Of a stretch of DNA of 64,000 bases, positions 56,679 through 64,000 are shown piece after piece. The translations under genes and the position numbers were made by a program. Position 1 is the stretch's first letter. Every line of letters begins with the position of its first letter. This DNA comes from Lepturacanthus savala (lineage: Eukaryota; Chordata; Actinopteri; Scombriformes; Trichiuridae). The notes beneath the pieces were generated by a model. It worked only from the letters and a program-made list of their open reading frames with translations, made no database searches and had not been told where the DNA came from. The DNA is taken from assembly GCA_030544235.1 (NCBI GenBank), contig CM060470.1:23800098-23864097 (forward strand), given 5' to 3'.

Positions 56679-59600
56679 CTGTGGAAGTTAAACAGACAGA
56701 GGTTCAGTTCATTGTTCACCCAACACACACGCAAAAACACACACTCAGGCATGTTGTATACACCATTATTGTGTCAGACAAATAAATCCTTTTTATTCAT
56801 AGCAGCCTAAGACACTGCTTATATATAGATATACATCCCATGATTGGATTTTACTAAAATGTACTAAATTTCTGTATTAGTCCTCTGTGCCATGGACATC
56901 CATTGTTGTAAAAAGCATAATTATGATGAACTATAGTTTTATTTAATCCTGCGTGCAGCTCCCTGCTGTATTATGTGTATTATCAGCACCTATTAGCAGA
57001 GCAACATTAGCATTAAAGGTCACATATTTGACAATTCTTCCTTTAGATTTCATCTAAATACCTTTTTTTTATATTTGGTCTCTCAAGCTTCTCTCAGGAG
57101 CTCTACAAAGAACTAGCTGTTTTGTGTCTCATTAATATTAATGAGCCTCTCCTCTGATTGGCTCATTTGTGAATAGGGGGTACACTGACTGTAGATTTGA
57201 GAGAAAGAACCAGAGAAACAACCTAGAACTGCAGCCTCCAATACTACAGGAACATACGTAGTTATGAACATAGTTATTTTCACGCACTGCAAAAACTAAA
57301 GTCTTATCAGGTGAAAATGTCTCGTGTCTAGTACAATTTGTCCAACATTGAGTAAAATGATCGTATTTCTACTATTTTTTTTCTTAATTTCAGTTAATTT
57401 CATCTTGTTAAGAAAATGTTTGACTTGTTTTCTTAGAATAAGACCAACTTGACCCAAATCAGAGGAAAAAAAGTAGTTAATAATAAGATAATGACTGGAA
57501 TAAGATAATTCTACTATATATTGGACTAATTGTACCAAAAACAGGATATTTTCTGTTAAGATTCCAGTTTTTTGCAGTGTGGGATTTGTTGACAGAAACC
57601 ACAGCTGCCGTGTTGAAATAAACGACTATGCAGAGCAGGAACTGACCGTGCAGGTGTCCTCCACCACTGTGTATCTGAAGCGGTTGTTTCCCTCTGCTTT
57701 GAGCTCCAGGTCATTGGAGCCCTTGAGGAGCACGGCCTTCTTCAGGTTCCCTGTCTTCTCATCCTTGTAGCCCACAGTGTTCTTGCAGTGGTAGGTGATG
57801 GTCTGGGATGCCTCTTTGGACAGCAGGCGGATAAACGTCATCTGGACTGTGACCGAGTTTGCTGACTGATCTTTGTTGCCATAAGTGAACTAGAAACACA
57901 AACACAGCCAGTTAATACAGAGCCTTACTGGCTTAAATCATCAAGAACTCATCATGTAGTAATGAGGATGCACTAGTCAGTTTTATTAGTTATGTTCTCT
58001 TATTTGAATTGTGCTGACTTACATTTTTACAGTATAAAGTAGCATCACACGGAAATATCAAGTCAAGACCAGATACTTGAGTATAATGCACTTTTGTAGC
58101 ACAGTTCAGTTCTTCTCTCTGTATGATTAACATGACTTTAACTGTGCCATACCCAGCCCTGCATGTAACCACTCACATGTGTTCCACCGTTGATGTCAGC
58201 TCCAAACCACACGGGCTTGTTCCTGGACGTATTCCACCACATTTTACGAGGTATGATGGAGGGGCTGGCAGAGATGCACGTCTCCCCGGTCTCCATGTTG
58301 CAGTGCACTTTGATGGCATCCTCAGCACTGCCCTGGTTCGGATCCACCCAGTATTCACCTAACACAGCAAAATCAGAAATCAGGATGAATGTGCAGTGGG
58401 GGAAACTAATAAAGTAAATTTACTCATGAAATTCTTTCTATTCTTCCAAATCTATCTGGCAGCTTTAGTTAATTCTCATATGAAGATCATAATACTGTAG
58501 ATCAGTGGTTCTCAATGTTTTTCATGTCAAGGACCCCTAAACTGACACAAATTAGACCATGGACCCCCTGTTTAATAAGATTTTGTCCCAGAATCTTCAT
58601 CTAATAAGATTTTTGTTCTTTGATATTAAAGAAAGTGTATGAAAAACATGACAAAGAATGCCATTGAGTTACTTATAAATGGGCTTATAATTGTAATAAA
58701 TTATTTCCCTTTCTGCTGGAGACCCCCTAGAACCACGTCAAGGACCCCTGGGGGTCCCTGGACCCCACTTTGAGAACCACTGCTCTAGTTTTTTAAAGTT
58801 TTTTGTTGCTCCTTTTTTTTTAAAAGAAAATGTTGCTCTTTTTTATTTACTATGCACTTTACTATGCATAGTGTGAAAGTTGACAAATATCATGATGCAG
58901 TACTATTACTGTTAATTAGGGGTGTGACGAGACACTCAGCTCATGAGACGAGACCCGAGATTGGGTTCACGAGATTGAGATGAGATTTTAAGAAAACTAA
59001 ATTACAAATTATATGAATGCCTGGACAACAGACTTTTATTTTACTGAGTTGCACATGGATTTTATAACTCGGTAAGCGTTAACTTTTAATGAACTTCTTC
59101 CTTTTAATGAACTTCTTCCTCTACAAATTGAAACTAAAATAAAATGTTATAAAAGTTAAAATATATAGAAAAAATTATACATTTGTCCTTTTTTCAAGTG
59201 CAAACAATATGTGCAAAACAAAAAGTTCTTCTCTGTCAGCAGCAGTTGTTGATTTGAGTACTGAGCTGTGGTAGTGCTGTAAATGTCTCTGCATTGTGCT
59301 TGTATTCGCCGCGCTGTACAGCATTGTTTGCATACAGTGTCTGCATATAGTCCGTGTCTTATCAGTCACTCTCTTACCATTTATCATTTCTGCCAGGAAC
59401 CCAAAATGCTGCCAAACAAACGATTTAAAAGTGCCGGGGGCGTCGTCAATAGTAATACCTGTGTTTTCCGTCATTCTGGCTGCTTGCTGGATAAATCTTG
59501 CGAGACAGAATTTTAATGCGACGAGCAATCTCGTCAAATCACATCTCGCGAGATCTCGTCACACGAGATCTCGTCACACCCCTATTCTTAATCTACCTAA

Positions 59601-62600
59601 AGTTTCTCAAAATGGTTCCATATTGATAAACTAAAACATGAACATGTTCTTATGTATGTTTACTACTTATGTTTATACTTTTACTTAAGTTGGACAATGT
59701 CAAAACTCTTACAATATTAACGCCCTTACAATATGTCTAGCTTCATCATCTGAGAGAGCAGCAGGAAGATGGATAGAGAAAACAACAGCTGAGATAAGAG
59801 CATAATAAAGTAGATGACTAAGATGAAGAAGAAGGATGCGATTAAAATTCATACAGCACATCACACAGTGTGTCAGGCTCTTCTGTTCAGCATATTTAAA
59901 GAGTAGGAAACAAGTTGTTCCTATTATTCAATATTTTCTTCTACTAAGACTAATGTCGCAATATTTAATTTAATGTGGGACCGATGAAGTACTGAGATAG
60001 ACCAGCTTTACTTGCGTAAAGGTAGAAATTCTAAATAACAAGTAAAACTCCTGACTTTGAAAATGTTACTCAAATAAAAGTACAGAAGTATTAATAGCAA
60101 CATGTACTTAAAGTATTAAAACTAATAGTACTCATGAAGACTGCTATATTATTATAATATATTATACTACTAGTTTTTAGTCACTAACTACATGTGACAG
60201 CCTTTATTATTGAGAATTTGAGATACTTTTCACAGAACAATAATAGTACTGTTTTATAATATTTGTCACAGTTCACATCAAACTACATAAGAAATTAAAT
60301 AAAGAAAAGTGTGACAATTTTGTATAATATTGATAATAAGTAAAAATATTCATCTGCACATGAAAAGTAACTAATGCTGTCAGAGAAATATAGTGGAGTA
60401 GAAGGTATAATATTCCCCCCTTAGATGTAGTGGAGCAGAAGTATCAAGTCAAATCAAATGGAAATACTCAAGTACACATATCTTAAAATTGTACTCGAGT
60501 ACTCGACTGTAATTTTACCATAAAACCTTGGAGCAGTGAAATCCACCCAAACACTCACCGCTCTTCTTTGCGGGGTAGCATCTCTTCAGGTCATCACAGG
60601 TCCTGGCTGGATGCTTCTTGCTGCCGTCCGGACTCTTCATGCTGTCGATCTGGCTGGTTAGGGCCTTCAAAGTGGCCTGGACGCCGGGGTCCACCGCCAC
60701 TATGGTGGAGGCGTTGCTTTTGGGCTGAGCCTCATCCTCGTTGAACTCTGGTGGAGGAGGAGGACCAGTGTCGTAATCCTGAGGGCCTCCAAACAGGTCC
60801 TCCATGGCTGAAACGGGAGGTCCTGGTGGGCCGGGAGGGCCTGGGGGTCCAGCCTCCCCTGGAGGACCCTGTAGATTTAGAGATAAAGACATTTTATTTA
60901 CCATATTTTACATGAATATTTTCTCTTGAGACACAAAAAAATAGCTTAGACATCATTTTACCACCTGTTTTTTTCTCGATGTGCTTCAGTGCTGGAGAGT
61001 AACGAAGTACATTTACTCATATACTAGTTTTGAGGCACTTGTACTTTACTTGAGTATATCCATTTGAAGTTACTTAATACTTCTATACTATACTTGTATA
61101 CTAATACTTTTGTTTTCTACCTTCTACTCTACTTCATTTGTTTGATTGTAAATTGTATATAAAATAATATATTTTAAATATTCTTCTTTCACTACTGCAA
61201 GTCAGTAAGAACTTCCTTACTACACAGTGGAATGAGATAATACCTCTGGTCCGATTTCTCCACTGATTCCACGAGTTCCCGGTGGTCCCATTGGCCCTGG
61301 CAGTCCAATGTATCCTTCCTTTCCAGGAGGTCCAATAGGCCCTGGTGGCCCCTGGATGACATTTCAATAAAGATAATTAGTTGGATTTTAATGCTGGCAA
61401 GAAACTGAAACATGCCAAAAGATGACATTCAGAAAACAGTTTTATCTCCTGAAACAAATGTAAATGCAGCATTTACCCTTGGGCCGTTTGGTCCGGTGAT
61501 TCCTGTAGCTCCCTGCTCACCAGTTGTACCCTAAAAGTAGGAGATAAATATGTATTATTGGCTGAATACCTCTTACTTACACATTATATATAAAAGGTTT
61601 TCCAGGATGATGGCCATAAAGTAGACACCTCAAATGTTAGTCACTTCACTGGAGAGGTCTGTAGCTTAATACAATAGTTTGAGATTTGTGTTTATGTTGC
61701 TATGTTGCATTATTGGACACAGTGCTCAGAATTGTATAGAGGCATAGAAATAAAAGTTCCACTTTCAGTAATGTGCCCTCTTCACACAATGAAAAACTGT
61801 TTTTTCATCATTCAGCCCTCGTCTGTTAACTTCTCCAAAGCCACATCCCTCCTCAGATTGCTGATGTTTTTGTTGTTCAATAGCCACAATGAAATGTCAT
61901 TAAAAGGTGAGTATAATGAATGATTTACAAATAATATTATTGGTTGGATTAGTGTCTCTTAAGCTGTTGTTACTACAGTTCAATATAACCCCAATATTTT
62001 ATGTTCATAAGAATTGGCATATTGTATTTTTTTTACACCTAATACGTATTTATAACTGCTTTTAAACTGTCTACAATAAACTCCAAGCTCTACTAACTCA
62101 TAGCTTTTAGTTTTAGTTTTTTTTTGTTTTTACTATTGTACTAATGTCATTATTATTTTGTTTGTTATTTTGTTGTCATTAGGAACATGAGTGTGAATAT
62201 TTCGTCAAATACACTGCAAACCACTGCTGAAACGTGTCCAAAAAACAGAAACCGTTGAGAGGTAAAGAGCATCAGTCTGACTTACTGGAGGTCCTGGAAG
62301 ACCCTGCAGCCCAGTGAAGCCTCTGTGTCCCTTCTGCCCCCTCTCTCCATGATCACCCAAGTCACCCTTATCTCCTCTTGGTCCTTGTGGTCCCTGAAAT
62401 ACAGACATTTAATGATTTGTATTGTTTTAAAGTGGGTAGCATAGCATTTACGATTTCATCAAATCGTAATGTTCCATCAACTCAAGATTCTCTCCGTTAG
62501 ATACTCACCACTAAACCTCTCTTTCCAGCTGAGCCTGGTGGACCAACGGGTCCTCTTGAGCCCTGTAAATGAACAGAGTTGTGAGGAAGCCCAGAGGCAA

Positions 62601-63897
62601 CACAGACCTCTTGCCAGTGTGTTAAAATTACTTCCAAACATACTGTTGCTATCGCTTGAGATTTAATTAATTCACGCTCCAACATGCCGTCAGGATTTAC
62701 ATGAACTCAAGAATGTAGTCATCTGTTCTTACAACTCGTGTAAATCTTGTCTCGCATTCTTGTGCCGATGGGCACATGGAACAGAAATTCCTGAGTGTGA
62801 AAATTCTGAACTTACAGCATCTCCTCTCCGTCCAGCATCACCCTGTGCACCGACAGGACCTGGAGGGCCTGGATGTCCCTGAGGACCAGCCAAACCCTCT
62901 GGACCAGGATCTCCTCTGGCTCCCTAGGAAAAAGTATGACCCGTCAGTCGTGTGTCATATTTAGCTAGACGCTGGTCATTGTTTTAGCTTGTTTGCCTCT
63001 TACCCTTTGTCCTAAAACACCATCTTTGCCTGGTGGGCCGTCGGATCCAGCAGGACCCTGAGGAACAGGCGAAAACCATTAATAGACCTGCAAACGTCAT
63101 GTTAGAGTTAAGTGATGTAGAACCGCATCCATTTGATAATGTGGACTTACATCAGGACCAGCATCTCCACGAGGTCCATTAGCACCAGGAACACCGACTG
63201 GACCTGGAGGACCTTTATCTCCAGGTGCCCCTGGGGCTCCTTGTTTTCCTGGTGCACCCTAAAAAAAAAGAAAACAGGCACTTACAATGTGTCAAAACAC
63301 ACAGTGTGTTAATATCAAATCAAATCATATGTACAACAGGTTGACTTGAAGTTACTGGTTTATATTCAAAAGACAGAGGTTTATGTCCATAAGATTCAGG
63401 ATTTCAATCATGAAAATGATACTGACCCCAGGACCTGGGAGACCTGGCATCCCTCGCTCTCCTCTCTGACCAGGAAGACCCACAATGCCTCTCTGTCCAG
63501 TAGTCCCTGCTGGGCCTGGAGGACCATCAGGACCCTAACACATGTAGAACATACTCATTCAGTACTGAGGAAATCCACTTTTAAAGTCATGCTTGAAAAG
63601 AGAATTGTATTTTCAAATTGAGAAGAGTCAATATACTACACACAGTCTCTTTGTTTATCTTTACTTTATAATTTATGACACTTCACACAGAAAATGTAAT
63701 TTCATAACATAAAAGTAACTGTAACACCAATGTACCGTTGGCCCATCTTCTCCAGAGTCCCCTTTGTCTCCCATGCTCCCTGGTGGTCCAGCTGCTCCTC
63801 GCTCTCCTTGTCTTCCTGGGGATCCGTGGTCTCCACGGAGGCCTGGAGGACCCTCTTTTCCAGGGGCTCCCAGAGGTCCTGGTTCTCCAACTGGACC
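56532..63897 (-). CDS. col5a2: Procollagen alpha-2(V), 3' part of the gene (13 exons; 5' part beyond the window)
   Basis: A fibrillar collagen chain that joins alpha-1(V) in heterotrimers and helps start and limit collagen I fibrils in the extracellular matrix. Exons in transcription order: 63897-63736, 63534-63427, 63258-63151, 63057-63004, 62923-62816, 62562-62509, 62393-62286, 61530-61477, 61351-61244, 60868-60559, 58358-58177, 57889-57647, 56678-56532. Helical exons are 54, 108 or 162 bases, each starting with a glycine codon, as in all fibrillar collagens. One hundred and two uninterrupted Gly-X-Y triplets are visible, ending in GPPGPPGPPGPP. Propeptide features KKHPARTCDDLK, VDPNQGS and LLSKEASQ match alpha-2(V) better than alpha-1(III). 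There are seven propeptide cysteines, with serine at the QGS position, as in chains that do not form homotrimers. The reading is secure; the paralogue (a or b) is not resolved. Confidence 0.95.
57285..57579. mobile_element. MITE in the last col5a2 intron
   Basis: The ends CACTGCAAAAAC and GTTTTTTGCAGTG are inverted copies. The AT-rich 295-base interior has no coding region. The superfamily is not settled; no clear target duplication was seen. Confidence 0.7.
57647..57889 (-). CDS. col5a2: col5a2 C-propeptide exon (243 bases)
   Basis: Eighty-one codons from FTYGNKDQSAN to EDTCT, donor ACG|GTCAGT. It contains MTFIRLLSKEASQTITYHCK and LKAEGNNRFRYTVVEDTC. The usual Asn-Ile-Thr sequon is QTIT here, so that glycan site is missing. 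Confidence 0.96.
58177..58358 (-). CDS. col5a2: col5a2 C-propeptide exon (182 bases)
   Basis: Encodes (G)EYWVDPNQGSAEDAIKV, HCNMETGETCISASPS and WWNTSRNKPVWFGADINGGT. It has two cysteines. WNTS is a sequon at a position where human alpha-2(V) has none that I recall. Donor CAT|GTGAGT. Confidence 0.96.
58503..58782. mobile_element. hAT (Charlie-like) MITE
   Basis: CAGTGGTTCTCAA at the left and TTTGAGAACCACTG at the right form near-perfect inverted ends. The flanks CTGTAGAT and CTCTAGTT agree at six of eight positions and fit the TCTAGA-like target of this group. It lies in a col5a2 intron. Confidence 0.8.
58917..59584 (-). mobile_element. hAT DNA transposon with BED-finger coding fragment
   Basis: The ends TAGGGGTGTGACGAGAC and CTCGTCACACCCCTA are inverted. 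The flanks CTGTTAAT (58,909-58,916) and TTCTTAAT (59,585-59,592) match at six of eight. It splits an older repeat whose unoccupied form is at 22,541-22,565. The interior holds a minus-strand frame for a BED-type zinc finger. It lies in the col5a2 intron between 58,358 and 60,559. Confidence 0.88.
59175..59537 (-). pseudogene. hAT (ZBED1-like) transposase N-terminal fragment, BED zinc finger
   Basis: A 120-codon open frame with GTFKSFVWQHFGFL, then TICRHCMQTMLYSAANTSTM and QRHLQHYHSS. This is the aromatic start plus the CxxC...HxxxxH pattern of a BED finger in ZBED1-like hAT transposases. The catalytic part is gone and the element is only 668 bases, so it is a non-autonomous relic. Confidence 0.75.
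59940..60500 (-). repeat. GTACTT-rich interspersed repeat, reverse copy
   Basis: Minus-strand versions of the phrases AGTACTTGAGT and CTTTACTT occur through this stretch (CTCAAGTACACAT, GTACTCGAGTACTCGAC near 60,495). Related to copies at 22,376 and 60,990. Confidence 0.45.
60559..60868 (-). CDS. col5a2: col5a2 helix end, telopeptide and start of C-propeptide
   Basis: Three hundred and ten bases. It begins GPPGEAGPPGPPGPPGPP, the trimer-nucleating end of the helix, then VSAMEDLFGGPQDYDTG, an acidic proline-rich linker with a NAS sequon, VDPGVQATLKALTSQIDSMK and KKHPARTCDDLKRCYPAKKS. The procollagen C-proteinase cut should fall in this exon; I cannot place it exactly. Confidence 0.95.
60990..61140 (+). 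repeat. GTACTT-rich interspersed repeat, copy
   Basis: Reads GCTGGAGAGTAACGAAGTAC, GAGGCACTTGTACTTTAC and ACCTTCTACTCTACTTC, the same family as at 22,376. It lies in a col5a2 intron. Confidence 0.6.
61244..61351 (-). CDS. col5a2: col5a2 triple-helix exon (108 bases)
   Basis: Twelve Gly-X-Y triplets: GPPGPIGPPGKEGYIGLP then GPMGPPGTRGISGEIGPE. Donor GAG|GTATTA. Confidence 0.94.
61477..61530 (-). CDS. col5a2: col5a2 triple-helix exon (54 bases)
   Basis: Six triplets, GTTGEQGATGITGPNGPR. Donor AGG|GTAAAT. Confidence 0.94.
61531..62285 (-). other. col5a2: col5a2 intron, no other feature
   Basis: AT-rich intron between two helical exons. The Gly-X-Y register is continuous across it, so no exon is missing. 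Confidence 0.7.
62286..62393 (-). CDS. col5a2: col5a2 triple-helix exon with the C-terminal helical cross-link lysine
   Basis: Twelve triplets: GPQGPRGDKGDLGDHGER, then GQKGHRGFTGLQGLPGPP. KGHRGF is the conserved helical cross-linking site of fibrillar collagens (about residue 930 of the helix). It also has an RGD tripeptide. Donor CCA|GTAAGT. Confidence 0.95.
62509..62562 (-). CDS. col5a2: col5a2 triple-helix exon (54 bases)
   Basis: Six triplets, GSRGPVGPPGSAGKRGLV. Donor GTG|GTGAGT. Confidence 0.94.
62816..62923 (-). CDS. col5a2: col5a2 triple-helix exon (108 bases)
   Basis: Twelve triplets: GARGDPGPEGLAGPQGHP, then GPPGPVGAQGDAGRRGDA. Two RGD tripeptides. Donor GCT|GTAAGT. Confidence 0.94.
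63004..63057 (-). CDS. col5a2: col5a2 triple-helix exon (54 bases)
   Basis: Six triplets, GPAGSDGPPGKDGVLGQR. Donor AGG|GTAAGA. Confidence 0.94.
63151..63258 (-). CDS. col5a2: col5a2 triple-helix exon (108 bases)
   Basis: Twelve triplets: GAPGKQGAPGAPGDKGPP, then GPVGVPGANGPRGDAGPD. The acceptor follows a nine-base T run. Donor GAT|GTAAGT. Confidence 0.94.
63427..63534 (-). CDS. col5a2: col5a2 triple-helix exon (108 bases)
   Basis: Twelve triplets: GPDGPPGPAGTTGQRGIV, then GLPGQRGERGMPGLPGPG. The GQRGER part resembles the GxxGER integrin-binding type. Donor GGG|GTCAGT. Confidence 0.94.
63736..63897 (-). CDS. col5a2: col5a2 triple-helix exon (162 bases), most 5' exon in the window
   Basis: Eighteen triplets running from GPVGEPGPLGAPGKEGPP through GLRGDHGSPGRQGERGAA to GPPGSMGDKGDSGEDGPT. 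Donor ACG|GTACAT, acceptor TTCCCACCAG. The gene continues beyond the right edge. Confidence 0.94.
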
Positions 63898-64000
63898 CTG
63901 GTGGGAAAGGTTGTGTTCATGAGACACATGGATGCAGTCAGTGGAATAGTATCAGCATGTGTCAAACAGGCTGGTTTGTAGGAAGTGCTGGGGTTTCCAG

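Noticed and set aside
56483..56752. An 89-codon minus frame overlapping the last col5a2 exon
   Set aside because: It is a shadow in a different frame from the true propeptide reading.
56532..60868. Assignment of the collagen gene to col3a1
   Set aside because: The propeptide has QGS instead of QGC, KKHPARTCDDLK and LLSKEAS, and seven cysteines, all of which fit alpha-2(V). Orientation towards gulp1 also fits col5a2.
1..64000. CRISPR arrays, operons, phage or other prokaryotic systems
   Set aside because: The sequence has intron-split vertebrate genes and fish repeats; no spaced palindromic repeats or operon-like gene runs exist.

Overview
This window looks like a stretch of teleost fish nuclear genome. 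It is AT-rich, dense in fish-type interspersed repeats and long (GT)n microsatellites, and its genes are split into short exons with GT/AG introns. No bacterial, phage or plasmid features are present. Two protein-coding genes are recognisable by reading across splice sites. They face each other tail to tail, with only about 2.4 kb between their stop codons.

The first gene, on the + strand at 27,411-54,122 plus a 3' UTR, is gulp1, the PTB-domain engulfment adaptor (CED-6 orthologue). Eleven coding exons were reconstructed with exact splice phases. Leaving out exon 8 gives 303 codons, close to the mammalian protein. Including exon 8 adds 77 in-frame codons that have no counterpart in the human protein as I know it. 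The PTB domain lies in exons 2-6, a coiled coil in exons 6-7, and an endocytic DLFG/DPF tail in exons 10-11. The first coding exon begins at a splice acceptor, so a 5' UTR exon and the promoter lie upstream; I could not place them.

The second gene, on the - strand from 63,897 down to 56,532 and continuing past the right edge, is col5a2 (procollagen alpha-2(V)). Thirteen exons are present: ten carry Gly-X-Y repeats, the last of these also carrying the C-telopeptide junction, and three more complete the C-propeptide. It is assigned to alpha-2(V) because of its propeptide sequence and its seven-cysteine pattern. In tetrapods COL3A1 lies between GULP1 and COL5A2; here it is absent.

The left 27 kb holds no gene I can support. 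It is a layered record of transposons: a broken Ty3/gypsy integrase, two tail-to-tail pairs of a tRNA-headed SINE-like repeat (one copy with a 12-bp target duplication), a possible solo LTR, a Penelope-like element with 138-bp inverted terminal repeats and a 13-bp target duplication, L2-like LINE remnants, several hAT elements and small palindromic MITEs. Further hAT, MITE and SINE copies lie in gulp1 and col5a2 introns. Four hAT insertions (18.8, 33.9, 43.7 and 58.9 kb) have terminal inverted repeats and 8-bp target duplications visible by eye, and a fifth, short one (58.5 kb) has a looser duplication. Several non-repetitive intronic blocks read like conserved non-coding elements, but this could not be tested.

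The observations most worth a second look are: the gulp1 cassette exon next to a CA-repeat that could control it; inverted MITEs flanking gulp1 exons 2-6; three overlapping near-perfect hairpins at 50.7 kb that look like a template-switch mutation; loss of the standard N-glycan site in the col5a2 C-propeptide with two other sequons present; and a natural empty-site copy elsewhere in the window that proves one hAT insertion.
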